From Collinsella sp. AF23-4AC (GTDB lineage: Bacteria > Actinomycetota > Coriobacteriia > Coriobacteriales > Coriobacteriaceae), in the NCBI RefSeq assembly GCF_003462685.1, contig NZ_QRVE01000003.1, positions 62,001-126,000 on the forward strand: a DNA stretch of 64,000 nucleotides, in the 5' to 3' direction. The notes beneath the pieces are model-generated. The model made no database searches and was not told the origin of the DNA. It was given only the letters and a program-made list of their open reading frames with translations. Shown one piece after another: positions 18,909 to 31,785 of this stretch; the first letter of the stretch is position 1, and each line of letters starts with the position of its first letter. Made by a program: the position numbers and the translations under genes.

Positions 18909-19598
18909 TTGCCCGTCGTCGCCGCTATGACCGTTACCTCACATGCCTCGGATGCCATGGTCGCTATCCCCTTTTGGCTCGAGATGTTCGCTGTTGTCGC
19001 GGCATCGATCTCGGGCGTGCTGGTCGCGCGCGAGCATAAGCTCGACCTGGTGGGCGCGGTCGCACTCGCCGTGGTCTGTGGCCTGGGCGGCGGTCTATTA
19101 CGCGACATGACACTGCAAGTGGGCAACGTCTACATCCTCAACCAGCCGATGGCACTGCCGCTCTCCATCGCCACGGCGGCCATCATCTACATCTTCCCGG
19201 CAATCGTCGATAAACCCGAGAAACTCATTCCCCTGCTCGACATCATCTCGGTCGGCATCTATGCGGCAACTGGCGCAGACAAGGCGCTGGTCTACGGCTT
19301 TGCGCCGGCGGTGTGCATCATGATGGGCTTCTTCACCGCGGTGGGTGGCGGCATGTTGCGCGACGGCTTTATGGGCGTGGTTCCGGGCATTTTCCAACGC
19401 ACTAACTTTTATGCCATCGCGGCCATCGCCGGATCGGCAAGCTATGTGTGTCTCGTTATGAGCGGCATCATGAGCAATGTCGCCGCGCTGGTCGTATGCG
19501 TCATCGTGACCATGGGTCTGCGCTGGCTCTCGCTGCGCTTTGACATCAAAAGCCCCACCGAAGAGGACATCGCGCGCTTTTTGCACCGCAAAAAGTAG
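18909..19598 (+). CDS. TRIC/UPF0126-type membrane channel protein
   Basis: 229 residues, about seven membrane segments. Two internally repeated halves carry the family glycine motifs: LVGAVALAVVCGLGGGLLRDM (about 47-67) and FFTAVGGGMLRDGFMG (about 139-154). Members form trimeric cation channels in bacterial and intracellular membranes. The start is TTG at 18909 because AGAAGGA lies 7 nt upstream; the next in-frame ATG (18927) has none. It reads toward the bactofilin-like gene, 106 nt apart. Confidence 0.88.
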   Translation: MPVVAAMTVTSHASDAMVAIPFWLEMFAVVAASISGVLVAREHKLDLVGAVALAVVCGLGGGLLRDMTLQVGNVYILNQPMALPLSIATAAIIYIFPAIVDKPEKLIPLLDIISVGIYAATGADKALVYGFAPAVCIMMGFFTAVGGGMLRDGFMGVVPGIFQRTNFYAIAAIAGSASYVCLVMSGIMSNVAALVVCVIVTMGLRWLSLRFDIKSPTEEDIARFLHRKK

Positions 19599-19704
19599 AT
19601 TGCGCGGGCTCATCCTTCGAAATACAACCGAGAGGTTCTTTTAGAGCGCCCACGCGTTGGGTACCCTGTTAGATGCATATCGAGCATCTAACGAAGGATT
19701 CACT

Positions 19705-20850
19705 ATGCCCCGCAATCAATTCCCGTCGACCCAGCGCTGTAAAGCGTGGGGCCGCATCACCATCCTATTCGCACTCATCGCGCTGGCGATCACCGCGCTT
19801 CCCACGGCGTCGTTCGCCGGCACGGACACCGCAGGAAACGTACTTGCGACCGACAATGACGCCAATCCGTCCGGCGTCGAAGGTGACCTGTACTGGGCAG
19901 GTCAGAGCCTCAACCTGAACGACACCTCCATCCACCGCGATATCATCGCCGCGGGCGATACCCTCTCGATCCGCGACTGCACGGTGGGTGGCGCCGTCCG
20001 CTTGGCGGCGCGTACCATCGACGTTGCCAAGACCACGGTTGATGGCAGCGTGACCGTCGCTGGCCAGCATGTCGTGCTCAATTCCGACAGCACCGCCAAC
20101 TGCTTCTACGCGATAGGTGAGACGGTTGCCCTGCGAGGCTCTACCAAGTCGGCAGCGCTTGCGGGCGACACGGTGACCATCGATGGCACCGTCGATGGCG
20201 ATGTCGAGGTTTGGGCCGACAAGCTCATCCTGGGCAAGAACGCCCGCATCACCGGCACCGTGAACGCTCACGTCTCCGAGGACCCCGAGCGTGCCGCGGG
20301 AGCCGAGGTCGGTGCGCTCAAGATCGACCGCACCGAGAGCGAGGATACTTCCACCGTTAACGATGTCATCGGCGGTATCGTCGCCGCGGCACTCTCGACC
20401 TGCTTTGTCGCCCTACTGCTCGAACTCGTCTTTCCGCGCGCAACCGCCAGCGCCGCCGGCATGCTCCACCAGCGCCCCATGCCCCTGTGGGTGAGCGGTC
20501 TTCTGGGCACGATTGCTATCGTCCCCGCCGTCCTACTGCTAATTATCTCTATCGCTGGTCTGTCGCTTGCCGGAGCCCTCATGTGCGGTGTTATTGGCAT
20601 CGCGCTGGTGTCGAGTGCCTTTGCAGGGTGCGCGATCGCGCGCATGGTCGGACACAGCCAGAACCGCTACGCCATGGCGGCCGCCGGCGGCGTGATCGCA
20701 GGTGCACTTACGGCAATCCCCCTCGTAGGCGATTTCATCAGCGGCGTAGCCTTTGTCTTCACGCTCGGCTACGTTATCCAGATCATCTGGCGCAACGCCC
20801 ACCTCAAACCGCAGCAGCCGGCTAACACGCCAGAACTCCCCACCGCTTAG
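19705..20850 (+). CDS. Exported membrane protein with bactofilin-like beta-repeat domain
   Basis: 381 residues. A membrane anchor or signal segment (ITILFALIALAITALPTASFA, about 18-38) is followed by a domain rich in short beta-strand repeats (about 65-200: DIIAAGDTLSIRDCTVGGAVRLAARTID..., VDGDVEVWADKLILGKNARITG), the pattern of polymer-forming bactofilins. Three to four membrane helices fill the C-terminal half. The ATG at 19705 follows AAGGA. Role unknown; an envelope scaffold is a reasonable guess. Confidence 0.8.
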   Translation: MPRNQFPSTQRCKAWGRITILFALIALAITALPTASFAGTDTAGNVLATDNDANPSGVEGDLYWAGQSLNLNDTSIHRDIIAAGDTLSIRDCTVGGAVRLAARTIDVAKTTVDGSVTVAGQHVVLNSDSTANCFYAIGETVALRGSTKSAALAGDTVTIDGTVDGDVEVWADKLILGKNARITGTVNAHVSEDPERAAGAEVGALKIDRTESEDTSTVNDVIGGIVAAALSTCFVALLLELVFPRATASAAGMLHQRPMPLWVSGLLGTIAIVPAVLLLIISIAGLSLAGALMCGVIGIALVSSAFAGCAIARMVGHSQNRYAMAAAGGVIAGALTAIPLVGDFISGVAFVFTLGYVIQIIWRNAHLKPQQPANTPELPTA

Positions 20851-20856
20851 CAGCTA

Positions 20857-20891
20857 ACCACCACAAAGGGGACAGGCACCTTTGTGGTGGT
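20857..20891. repeat. REP-like hairpin containing GGGGACAGGCACC
   Basis: ACCACCACAAAGG (20857-20869) pairs perfectly over 13 bp with 20879-20891; the loop is GGACAGGCA. It follows the bactofilin-like gene by 6 nt and precedes a proper terminator. The shape resembles repetitive extragenic palindromes; only one copy is present in this window. Confidence 0.6.
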
Positions 20892-20916
20892 GCAGACCAA
20901 CTCAATCCCCTTGCAC

Positions 20917-20957
20917 CAAAAAGGGCGCCGACCATCGCGGTCGGCGCCCTTTCTTAT
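20917..20957. terminator. Bidirectional terminator between the bactofilin-like gene and typA
   Basis: AAAGGGCGCCGACC pairs perfectly with GGTCGGCGCCCTTT around 5 nt. TTTCTTATT follows on the plus strand and TTTTTGG on the minus strand. Confidence 0.85.
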
Positions 20958-20979
20958 TGGCGGTTATAAGCCCTAGCGC

Positions 20980-22818
<1,839 letters not shown>

Positions 22819-22935
22819 GTAGTTCCCCTATCTTCTATCCATATACAAACGGCACGCGTATGCGGCCCGCCCAGCGATACAACGCTCAGCGGGAATATTG
22901 AGCCTTTTACCGAAAACTCGTTTATTTTAGCGATT

Positions 22936-23385
22936 TTAGATGAGAGGGGTTTCCTCACCTGCAGGTTCAGGGTCGCTCCACATAAAACCATCGCCGGCGC
23001 CCATGCCCTCATACAGCACATATGCCGAAAAGCCGCTCTCGAGCGTCGTCTCAAAGAAGCTCACGAGCAGAGCGTCGTGATAGCCGCCGTCAATCTCGAC
23101 GCAGCCGGTATAGCCGATGGCATAGCGGGCGATACGGCCCAGGCCCTCGTCCTTAAGACCCATCTTGTGCTCGGAGATAAAGTTGGTGGCAGCCTCCAGG
23201 CATGCCTCCTCGCCATCCTCGTCGAGCGCGGCCAGATAGCGGTTGGAAGCAGCGTCCTCGATCGCCACAACTACGCCCGGATTCTCACCGGCGGCAAGGT
23301 CGTCCAAGAACGCACCAATCAGGTCACACACCATGGCGTCGAGCTCGGCGGAGACGTTACCGGCGTCCTGCATATCCTGTGCCAT
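22936..23385 (-). CDS. Conserved-looking acidic protein of unknown function
   Basis: 149 residues, acidic, no membrane segment or signal peptide. Predicted mixed alpha/beta with a segment YTGCVEIDGGYHDALLVSFFETTLESGFSAYVLYEG. I do not recognise a family. ATG at 23385 follows GGGAAGG about 8 nt upstream. It lies 30 nt after the small membrane protein gene on the same strand, so shares an operon with DUF151. Confidence 0.7.
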   Translation of the reverse strand: MAQDMQDAGNVSAELDAMVCDLIGAFLDDLAAGENPGVVVAIEDAASNRYLAALDEDGEEACLEAATNFISEHKMGLKDEGLGRIARYAIGYTGCVEIDGGYHDALLVSFFETTLESGFSAYVLYEGMGAGDGFMWSDPEPAGEETPLI

Positions 23386-23415
23386 CTTTAGACCTTCCCA
23401 TCGAGTCTCGCGTCG

Positions 23416-23772
23416 TTACAGTTCCTGTGCCTCGGCAGCGATCTTGGCGGCAGCGTCGCGGGCGCGCATCATATCCATCGCGCGCTTGTCGAGTACCTTG
23501 ATCTGGTTGGTCAGCATGACCGCATCGACCACACCCCAGATTACCAAGCCTGTTGAAATCGAAAACCCAAGCGCACCAACTGTACCACGAAGGCGCGAGC
23601 AGATTGCCGCGACAAGGGCGGAGACGACAACCATCTTGATAAACGAGCCGCGGCGCTCGCGAAGCGTGCGGGCCTGCGTCACATAGGCAATGCGAGCCGC
23701 CTCAGAAGCCTCCGAGCGCATCTGGGCCTCGCGTGCAATGGCCGCCGCCTCAACCGACATACCGCTGGCCAT
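23416..23772 (-). CDS. Small membrane protein of unknown function
   Basis: 118 residues from the ATG at 23772, which has GGAG 9 nt upstream; an in-frame ATG at 23805 directly abutting the upstream stop is possible but has no site. A basic, Ala/Glu/Arg-rich helical start, two membrane segments (about 47-62 and 68-87: GALGFSISTGLVIWGVVDAVM) and a helical Ala/Arg-rich tail. No family recognised. Sits tightly after the DUF151 nuclease gene. Confidence 0.65.
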   Translation of the reverse strand: MASGMSVEAAAIAREAQMRSEASEAARIAYVTQARTLRERRGSFIKMVVVSALVAAICSRLRGTVGALGFSISTGLVIWGVVDAVMLTNQIKVLDKRAMDMMRARDAAAKIAAEAQEL

Positions 23773-23805
23773 CAGCGAACACTCCGCAACCCTGCCGCCC
23801 CGCAT

Positions 23806-24306
23806 TTAGAAGTCATCGGGGGAGAGCGTATGGACGAACTCGTCGAACTTCTCGAACTCCTGCTCGTCGTCGACATCCTCGGCGTGGGTGGAAACAGTGC
23901 CCAGGCGATTCATGATGTCGTCCTCCACAAACATGGGAGCATTGCTGCGCACGGCAAGGGCAATGGCATCACTGGGACGAGCGTCGATCTTGCGCTCCTC
24001 GCCATCGGCCAGTACGACGATCGTCGCGTAGAACACCGGCGGCTCGGCGCGGACGATCTCGATGCGCTCGAGCTTGGCGCCCAGGGCGTCAACGGTATCG
24101 AGCAACAGATCATGGGTGATCGGGCGCTCGGCGCGGCCGCTATCGATGCCGCGGCTGATGGCAGCAGCTTCAAACGAACCAGTCTGAATGGAAAGGGAAC
24201 GCAGCGGCGCGGGCGAGTCCGATTTGCTGCTGCGCTCACGAAGCACGATAAGCGATGGCACGGGACCGGCGGCCATGACGATGGTCTCTATGTCGACACG
24301 AACCAT
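23806..24306 (-). CDS. Bifunctional nuclease family protein (DUF151)
   Basis: 166 residues. The DUF151 core LPI-like SLSIQTGSFEAAAISRGI, THDLLLDTVDALGAKLERIEI, YATIVVLADGEERKIDARPSDAIALAVR is complete. Family members have been reported with RNase/DNase activity. The ATG at 24306 follows GGAGGTG. An acidic tail of about 25 residues ends the protein. First of a three-gene minus-strand unit. Confidence 0.9.
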   Translation of the reverse strand: MVRVDIETIVMAAGPVPSLIVLRERSSKSDSPAPLRSLSIQTGSFEAAAISRGIDSGRAERPITHDLLLDTVDALGAKLERIEIVRAEPPVFYATIVVLADGEERKIDARPSDAIALAVRSNAPMFVEDDIMNRLGTVSTHAEDVDDEQEFEKFDEFVHTLSPDDF

Positions 24307-24445
24307 GGAACACCTCCGGTACGTAGCGGTTAACACGCGGCAGCCCGCCGCATTGAATAGCTATACTACCCAATCTTTCGCACAGCACACAAAATCAAAG
24401 TAGTTAATTTGGGACGGGGCTTTTTTGACTACTTTCAGTAGGTAA

Positions 24446-24477
24446 GAAAAAAGCCCCGAGGCAACGCCCCAGGGCTC
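24446..24477 (-). terminator. Terminator behind the tRNA-Ala/tRNA-Ile pair
   Basis: On the minus strand AGCCCTGGGGC pairs imperfectly with CTCGGGGCT and is followed by TTTTTTCTT. A second AT-rich stem (GGGGCTTTTTT with AAAAAAGCCCC, 24416-24456) overlaps it. Confidence 0.75.
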
Positions 24478-24490
24478 TTCACAGTTTTGA

Positions 24491-24567
24491 TGGTGGACCT
24501 GACAAGATTCGAACTTGTGACCTCCCGGTTATCAGCCGGACGCTCTAACCAACTGAGCTACAGGTCC
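24491..24567 (-). tRNA. tRNA-Ile (anticodon GAT)
   Basis: 77 nt with encoded CCA. Acceptor GGACCTG/CAGGTCC, anticodon loop CTGATAA, T-arm CAAGTTCGAATCTTG. Identical in sequence to the tRNA at 24715-24791. Confidence 0.96.
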
Positions 24568-24571
24568 ATCA

Positions 24572-24647
24572 TGGTGGAGGTTAGGGGGATCGAACCCCTG
24601 ACCTCAGGCTTGCAAAGCCCGCGCTCTCCCAGCTGAGCTAAACCCCC
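24572..24647 (-). tRNA. tRNA-Ala (anticodon TGC)
   Basis: 76 nt with encoded CCA. Acceptor GGGGGTT with AACCTCC, anticodon loop TTTGCAA, T-arm AGGGGTTCGATCCCCCT. Only 4 nt separate it from the following tRNA-Ile, so both are cut from one transcript. Confidence 0.95.
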
Positions 24648-24661
24648 ACGGAGACAGTAAT

Positions 24662-24700
24662 AAACACCCCAGCGGCGACTCGGCTCTCGCTGGGGTGTTT
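24662..24700 (-). terminator. Hairpin between tRNA-Ile and tRNA-Ala
   Basis: AAACACCCCAGCG pairs perfectly with CGCTGGGGTGTTT over 13 bp with a 13-nt loop; ATTACTG follows on the minus strand. It may end the first tRNA-Ile transcript. Confidence 0.65.
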
Positions 24701-24714
24701 ATTGCGAAAGAAAG

Positions 24715-24791
24715 TGGTGGACCTGACAAGATTCGAACTTGTGACCTCCCGGTTATCAGCCGGACGCTCTAACCAACTGAGCTACAGGTCC
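24715..24791 (-). tRNA. tRNA-Ile (anticodon GAT), second copy
   Basis: Identical to 24491-24567 over 77 nt, including CCA. Ile(GAT) and Ala(TGC) usually lie inside rRNA operons; here they stand alone. Confidence 0.96.
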
Positions 24792-24805
24792 ATCGCGCAA
24801 GGGAT

Positions 24806-24835
24806 ATATTAGACGAGTCGTTACGCGCGCGTCAA
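24806..24835 (-). promoter_or_regulatory. Promoter of the tRNA Ile-Ala-Ile cluster
   Basis: On the minus strand -35 TTGACG, 18-nt spacer, -10 TAATAT, 14 nt before the first tRNA-Ile. Confidence 0.65.
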
Positions 24836-24860
24836 CAACTTTTTTGAAAATCTTTGGGGC

Positions 24861-24996
24861 GTGTCTGGAGGGCGGGCGAGATGGGTTAGGTTTGCTGCTC
24901 GGGCAGTCCTGCGCAAGACGAAGGCCACATTAAGTGGCCTTCTTTGCGTGCGGAACTCGCGACAAACCTAACCCATCTCGCCCGCCCTCCAGACAC
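24861..24996. repeat. 136-bp palindrome with 34-bp perfect arms
   Basis: 24861-24894 and 24963-24996 are perfect reverse complements over 34 bp, starting GTGTCTGGAGGGCGGGCGAG. Inside, complementarity continues imperfectly to a central hairpin GAAGGCCAC/GTGGCCTTC around ATTAA (24919-24941). It lies between the gyrA terminator and the tRNA promoter and holds no gene. Confidence 0.9.
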
Positions 24997-25011
24997 AGGT
25001 TCCAAGATTGA

Positions 25012-25045
25012 CAAAAAGCGGTCGGCGCGCAGTGCGCCGACCGCC
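25012..25045 (-). terminator. Terminator behind gyrA
   Basis: On the minus strand GCGGTCGGCGC pairs perfectly with GCGCCGACCGC around 5 nt and is followed by TTTTTG. Confidence 0.9.
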
Positions 25046-25083
25046 GATATATGGGGTCTGATGGTTTTACCAGAGAGGGCTAC

Positions 25084-27828
25084 TTACTCGTCTAGGAGAT
25101 CCTGCGGCACTTCGTTTCCGTCGCCTAGGTCGACGGGGGCTTTTTCGGCATCGGCTACGCCCTCACCCTCGACGTCCTCGCCTTCGGGCTTCTCCTTGGC
25201 GGCCGTCATGCGGGCGACGGCGCATACGCGGTCGTTGTCGTCGACGGTCATCATCTTGACGCCCTGGGTGGCGCGACCGGTTTGGCTGATCTCGTCGGTC
25301 TTGACGCGAATGACCGTCGCGCCCTCCGTCACGATGAACAGCTCATGCTGCGGGCCCACCGTCTTCATGGCTGCGAGGTTACCCTTGCGTTCGGTCATCT
25401 GGATGGTGTAGACGCCCTGGCCGCCGCGGTTCTGCTCCGGGTAGTCCGCAACCGGCGTGCGCTTGCCGTAGCCGCGCTCGGTAATGACAAACAGGTCACC
25501 ATTGCCGTTGGTAACCTCCATACCCAAAACGCTCACGCCTTCCTTCATGCCGATACCGCGGACGCCGCTGGTATCGCGACCGGTGGCGCGCACCTGGTCC
25601 TCGGGGAACATAATCGCCTTGCCCGCGGTGGTTGCCATTATGATCTTGTCACCCTCACGCACGCGGCGTACAGCGAGCAGCGCGTCGTCGTCCCTCAGGT
25701 TGATGGCGATCAGGCCATCACGGCGGCTACGGTCGTAGGCGCTCATCACGGTCTTCTTGACCATGCCGCTCTTGGTGGCAAACATCAGATACTCGTCGGC
25801 GGGGAACTCGCGGCAGCTGATGACACTCGCAATCTTCTCGCCCTCCTCGAAAGGCAACAGGTTGACGATCGCGGTGCCGCGCGCCTGGCGCGTACCCACC
25901 GGCAGCTCGTGCACCTTCAGGCGATAGACCTTGCCCTTGCTCGAGAAGAACAGCACGTACTCGTGCGTGGACGCGATAAACATCTCGTCGATAACGTCGT
26001 CCTCTTTGAGGTTGACGCCCGACACACCCTTGCCGCCGCGCTTCTGGGCGCGGTAGGCGGCCACCGGGATGCGCTTGACATAGCCGGTATGGGTGATGGT
26101 CACGACCATGTCCTCGTCGGCAATCAGGTCTTCGACGTCCAGGTCCTTCTCCACATGGCTGATCTCGGTGCGGCGCTTGTCGCCGAACTTCTTGGAGATC
26201 TCGCGCATCTCTTCCTTGATGACGCCCAGGATCTTCTCCTCGTGCGCCAGCAGGTCCTCGTAGTAGGCGATGGCGCGACGCAAGCCGTCCAGCTCCTCCT
26301 GAATCTTGTCGCGCTCCAGGCCGGTCAGGCGGCGCAGCTTCATCTCGAGGATGGCCGTGGTCTGCTCGGGCGTAAAGCCAAAGCGCTCGATCAGGCGGCT
26401 GCTGGCCTCAGAATCGGTCTGCGAGGAGCGGATGATGCTGATGACCTCGTCGATATGGTCGAGAGCCATCAGGTAGCCCTCGAGGATATGGGCACGCGCC
26501 TGGGCCTTTTTAAGGTCGAAGCGGGTGCGGCGGGTGACGACGTCGACCTGGTGGTCGATGTAGTGCTGCAGCATCTCGCGCAGGCTCAGGCATTTGGGAA
26601 CGCCGTTGACAAGTGCCAGGTTGTTGGCGCCAAAGGTCGTCTGCAGCGAGGTGTACTTATACAGATTGTTGAGCACGACTTGCGGAATGACGCCCTTCTT
26701 GAGCTCGATGACCAGACGGATACCCTTCTGGTTGGACTCATCGCGCATATCCGAGATGCCCTCGATGCGCTTATCGTTGACGAGCTGGGCGATCTTCTCC
26801 TGCAGGGTGCCCTTGTTGACCATGTAGGGAATCTCGGTAAAGACCAAGCGGCTGCGACCGGTCTTGGTGGACTCCACGTGCGCCTTGGCACGCACGGTAA
26901 TGGAGCCGCGGCCGGTCTCGTAGCTCTGCTTAATGCCGGCGCTGCCCATGATGATGGCGCCGGTGGGGAAGTCCGGACCGGGCATGATCTGCATGAGCTC
27001 GTCGACGGTGGCCTCGGGGTTGTCGATCAGGTAGCAGGTGGCCTCGATCGCCTCGGTGAGGTTATGCGGGGCGATGTTGGTGGCCATGCCGACGGCGATG
27101 CCCTGGCTGCCGTTGACCAGCAGGTTGGGGAAGCGCGCGGGCAGCGCCTGGGGCTCGGCGAGCGACTCATCGTAGTTGGGCTGCCAGTCGACGGTATCCT
27201 TCTGCAGGTCGCGCAGCAGCTCCATGGCGGGCTTTGCCAGGCGGCTCTCGGTGTAACGCATGGCGGCGGCGCCGTCGCCATCGATGTTGCCAAAGTTGCC
27301 GTGACCGTCGATGAGCGGCGTGCGCATGGAGAACCACTGCGCCAGGCGGACCATGGCCTCGTAGACCGCGAAGTCACCGTGCGGATGGTACTTACCGATA
27401 ACTTCGCCGACCGTCCAAGCGGACTTCTTGTGCGGACGGTTGGGGTAGATGCCGCTCTCGTTCATGGCGTACAGGATGCGACGGTGCACCGGCTTTAAGC
27501 CATCGCGCACGTCCGGCAGGGCGCGCGCCGTGATGACCGACATCGAGTACTCGATGAACGACTGCTTCATCTCGCGGCCGAACTCCGAAATCTGGAGCTG
27601 ACCGCCGTTGATATCCTCGCCGGCCGAGGCGCCACGGTCGACTTCGCCAAAGCTCTCCTCGAGCTCGGCGTCGTCGTCCTCTTCCTCATCATCGGCATCG
27701 GGGTTATAGGCGTCCGGATCGCCGTCCTCGCCCTGCTCAGCACGGGCAAGCAGGCGCTTCAGATCATCGGGCATGCCGGCGTCGCCGGCCTCGTCCATAC
27801 CCTCGTTATTGTTGATATCGTCTGCCAC
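25084..27828 (-). CDS. gyrA: DNA gyrase subunit A
   Basis: 914 residues. Cuts and rejoins DNA in the gyrase A2B2 tetramer. The breakage-reunion domain starts near residue 80 ([20 protein letters not shown]); catalytic Tyr is Tyr192 in AAMRYTESR. Six-bladed C-terminal domain with a GyrA-box-like QKRGGKG segment. An acidic extension of about 75 residues precedes the conserved start. The quinolone-resistance region reads [17 protein letters not shown]: Phe153 (codon TTC at 27372-27370) stands where E. coli has Ser83, and Glu157 where it has Asp87. Lies 155 nt after gyrB on the same strand. Confidence 0.97.
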   Translation of the reverse strand: MADDINNNEGMDEAGDAGMPDDLKRLLARAEQGEDGDPDAYNPDADDEEEDDDAELEESFGEVDRGASAGEDINGGQLQISEFGREMKQSFIEYSMSVITARALPDVRDGLKPVHRRILYAMNESGIYPNRPHKKSAWTVGEVIGKYHPHGDFAVYEAMVRLAQWFSMRTPLIDGHGNFGNIDGDGAAAMRYTESRLAKPAMELLRDLQKDTVDWQPNYDESLAEPQALPARFPNLLVNGSQGIAVGMATNIAPHNLTEAIEATCYLIDNPEATVDELMQIMPGPDFPTGAIIMGSAGIKQSYETGRGSITVRAKAHVESTKTGRSRLVFTEIPYMVNKGTLQEKIAQLVNDKRIEGISDMRDESNQKGIRLVIELKKGVIPQVVLNNLYKYTSLQTTFGANNLALVNGVPKCLSLREMLQHYIDHQVDVVTRRTRFDLKKAQARAHILEGYLMALDHIDEVISIIRSSQTDSEASSRLIERFGFTPEQTTAILEMKLRRLTGLERDKIQEELDGLRRAIAYYEDLLAHEEKILGVIKEEMREISKKFGDKRRTEISHVEKDLDVEDLIADEDMVVTITHTGYVKRIPVAAYRAQKRGGKGVSGVNLKEDDVIDEMFIASTHEYVLFFSSKGKVYRLKVHELPVGTRQARGTAIVNLLPFEEGEKIASVISCREFPADEYLMFATKSGMVKKTVMSAYDRSRRDGLIAINLRDDDALLAVRRVREGDKIIMATTAGKAIMFPEDQVRATGRDTSGVRGIGMKEGVSVLGMEVTNGNGDLFVITERGYGKRTPVADYPEQNRGGQGVYTIQMTERKGNLAAMKTVGPQHELFIVTEGATVIRVKTDEISQTGRATQGVKMMTVDDNDRVCAVARMTAAKEKPEGEDVEGEGVADAEKAPVDLGDGNEVPQDLLDE

Positions 27829-27983
27829 GTTACCTCCTCATGGTTTGCGTGGTCCATTAGTTCCCTGCCACGGAGACGGCTTTTCCAGGTGCCGCAGATT
27901 CGCTCGAAAGAGGAGGGAAGCGTACTTGGGTACGCGACCGACGATTGAGGGCGAAGGTGCGGTGGCTGGGAAAGCCGAACAGG
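27829..27983. other. Structured gyrB-gyrA spacer
   Basis: 155 bp with a long imperfect inverted repeat: GGCTTTTCCAGGTGCCGC (from 27881) against GCGGTGGCTGGGAAAGCC (ending near 27976), and a smaller GCGTAC/GTACGC hairpin inside. No U-tract, so read-through from gyrB to gyrA is likely; the fold could tune it. Confidence 0.5.
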
Positions 27984-30056
<2,073 letters not shown>

Positions 30057-30063
30057 TTATCGT

Positions 30064-30093
30064 AAAAAAATACCCTCGGGACCGAGGGTATTT
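30064..30093 (-). terminator. Terminator behind the dnaA-recF-DUF721 unit
   Basis: On the minus strand AAATACCCTCG pairs perfectly with CGAGGGTATTT around 4 nt, followed by TTTTTA. Confidence 0.88.
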
Positions 30094-30119
30094 GGCTCTA
30101 CAAGGCCACCAGATGCGAT

Positions 30120-30683
30120 TTAAGGCTCTTTTTTGCTTTGCACGCCCTTGGCCCACTCGGCACTGGCTCTCATGGCATTCTCGAGGGCCTCGCGCAGTTT
30201 TTGGTCTTCGATGGGCGCCACCTGGCGCTCGATCTCGGTGCACTCGGCCTCACTTAGGTCGGCGTGCGGGGCCGGCGGGCGCTCGGTCGTCGCCGGGCGC
30301 AGGCGCTCCTTGGCGGCGGGCGGCGTGTGACCGGGCGCGGTGGTTTTGAACACCAGGCCGTCCACATGCGCACCGGCGCGCTCCATGCGCGCGCGGATGA
30401 TCTCGCGCAACAGCGTCATTTCCTGCGTCCACGAGGGCGAGTCGAGATACACCAGCAGCTCATTGGACTCGGGCAGGTAGCGCAGTCCCGTCACATGCCG
30501 CCCCTCGCGCGTGCCCGAGCACACCGCGTTCCATGCGCGATAGACCGTGCGCGACTCCTCGGCGGCCTCCATCTGCGCACGGCGCTTAGGCGTTGCAGCC
30601 GCCAGGATGCGCTGGCGCTCTGCGTTCAAAAACCCGCTGAAGGCGACTGTCTCGCTCTCGCGCTCGTAATTAGCACGTCTCAC
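30120..30683 (-). CDS. DUF721 / DciA-like helicase loader candidate
   Basis: 187 residues. The DUF721 domain is about 45-115: VYRAWNAVCSGTREGRHVTGLRYLPESNELLVYLDSPSWTQEM. Its place between recF and gyrB is the actinobacterial one. DciA proteins help DnaB at the origin; dnaB is encoded at 13380-14771. The N-terminal helix and the Pro/Glu-rich tail are less conserved. GTG start at 30683 overlaps the recF end by 14 nt. Confidence 0.85.
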   Translation of the reverse strand: MRRANYERESETVAFSGFLNAERQRILAAATPKRRAQMEAAEESRTVYRAWNAVCSGTREGRHVTGLRYLPESNELLVYLDSPSWTQEMTLLREIIRARMERAGAHVDGLVFKTTAPGHTPPAAKERLRPATTERPPAPHADLSEAECTEIERQVAPIEDQKLREALENAMRASAEWAKGVQSKKEP

Positions 30684-31776
30684 CCATGCTCACCACCTTG
30701 GCTCGATCAAGCAGGTCATCGGTAAAGTACCCCAGGTTGGTCGTAGTTATGACCGTCTGGATATCATCGCCAATCAGCCGCAGGAAAGCGCCGCGACGCT
30801 CGCCGTCGAGCTCGCTCATCACGTCGTCCAAAAGCAGCAGTGGGGCGGTGCCCAGGACATCGCGAGCCACGGCAACCTCGGCCACCTTCCAGGACAGCAC
30901 CAGCGTGCGCTGCTGTCCTTGGCTGGCAAATGAACGGGCGGAGCGACCCGCCACGGTAAACTCAATCTCGTCGCGATGCGGTCCCACCAACGTCACGCCG
31001 CGGCGAATTTCCTCGTCGGCATGCTCGTCAAGGGCGGCCAGCATGCGCTCGTACGCCCAACCCTTCAGCTCTTCGCGATCCTCGACCTGGGGCAAAGCCC
31101 CCAGCGTGGACGCATAGGTCACGTTGGCGGCCTCACCTGACGCTACTTGCCCGTAGGCAGTGTGCACATGGCCCGCCAGCCGGTCGAGCAGAGCCAACCG
31201 GTGCACGAGCAGGGCCGAGCCCGCGCGGGCAATCGAATCGTTCCACGCGCCGAGCATCTCGCGGCAGCACCAGGTCTCCTTGAGCAAGGCGTTACGCTGG
31301 GTCACGCAGCGCCCATAGGTGCTCGCAAGATCGGCATAGCGTGCGCTCAGTTGCATGCCAAAGTCATCGAGGGCGGCGCGGCGCACACTGGCGCCACGCT
31401 TAACCATGTCCAGATGGTCGGGGCAAAACAGCACGCTCGGAAGAACCCCGCGCACACCGGCGGCAGAGCATCTCTTGCCGTTGCGGCTAAACGAGCGCTT
31501 ACCGTCCTCCGCGCTCAATCCCATATCAAGCACGCGGCCGTCGCCCTCGAGCCTCAGCTCGATCTTGCACGAGCCCACGCCGTCATGGACGAGCTCGGCT
31601 GCGGTCGGATGCCTAAACGAGGCGCCGCTCGTCAGCAGCTGCAGCGCCTCTATGAGATTGGTCTTTCCCGCCGCGTTGGGTCCCGCAAGTATCGTCACGC
31701 CCTCGTCCAGGGCAAGGTGATAGCTATCGAAGCTGCGGTAGTGCGCGACGGAAAGATCGCGGGCGAACATGGTCAT
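30670..31776 (-). CDS. recF: DNA replication and repair protein RecF
   Basis: 368 residues. SMC-like ATPase: Walker A AGPNAAGKTNLIEAL (about 32-46), signature SQGQQRTLVLSWKVAE and Walker B LLLLDDVMSELD. Helps load RecA at gaps. It starts 9 nt after dnaN and overlaps the DUF721 gene. Two ATGs (31776 and 31770) are possible starts. Confidence 0.96.
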   Translation of the reverse strand: MTMFARDLSVAHYRSFDSYHLALDEGVTILAGPNAAGKTNLIEALQLLTSGASFRHPTAAELVHDGVGSCKIELRLEGDGRVLDMGLSAEDGKRSFSRNGKRCSAAGVRGVLPSVLFCPDHLDMVKRGASVRRAALDDFGMQLSARYADLASTYGRCVTQRNALLKETWCCREMLGAWNDSIARAGSALLVHRLALLDRLAGHVHTAYGQVASGEAANVTYASTLGALPQVEDREELKGWAYERMLAALDEHADEEIRRGVTLVGPHRDEIEFTVAGRSARSFASQGQQRTLVLSWKVAEVAVARDVLGTAPLLLLDDVMSELDGERRGAFLRLIGDDIQTVITTTNLGYFTDDLLDRAKVVSMGETC

Positions 31777-31785
31777 GGCGCAGCG

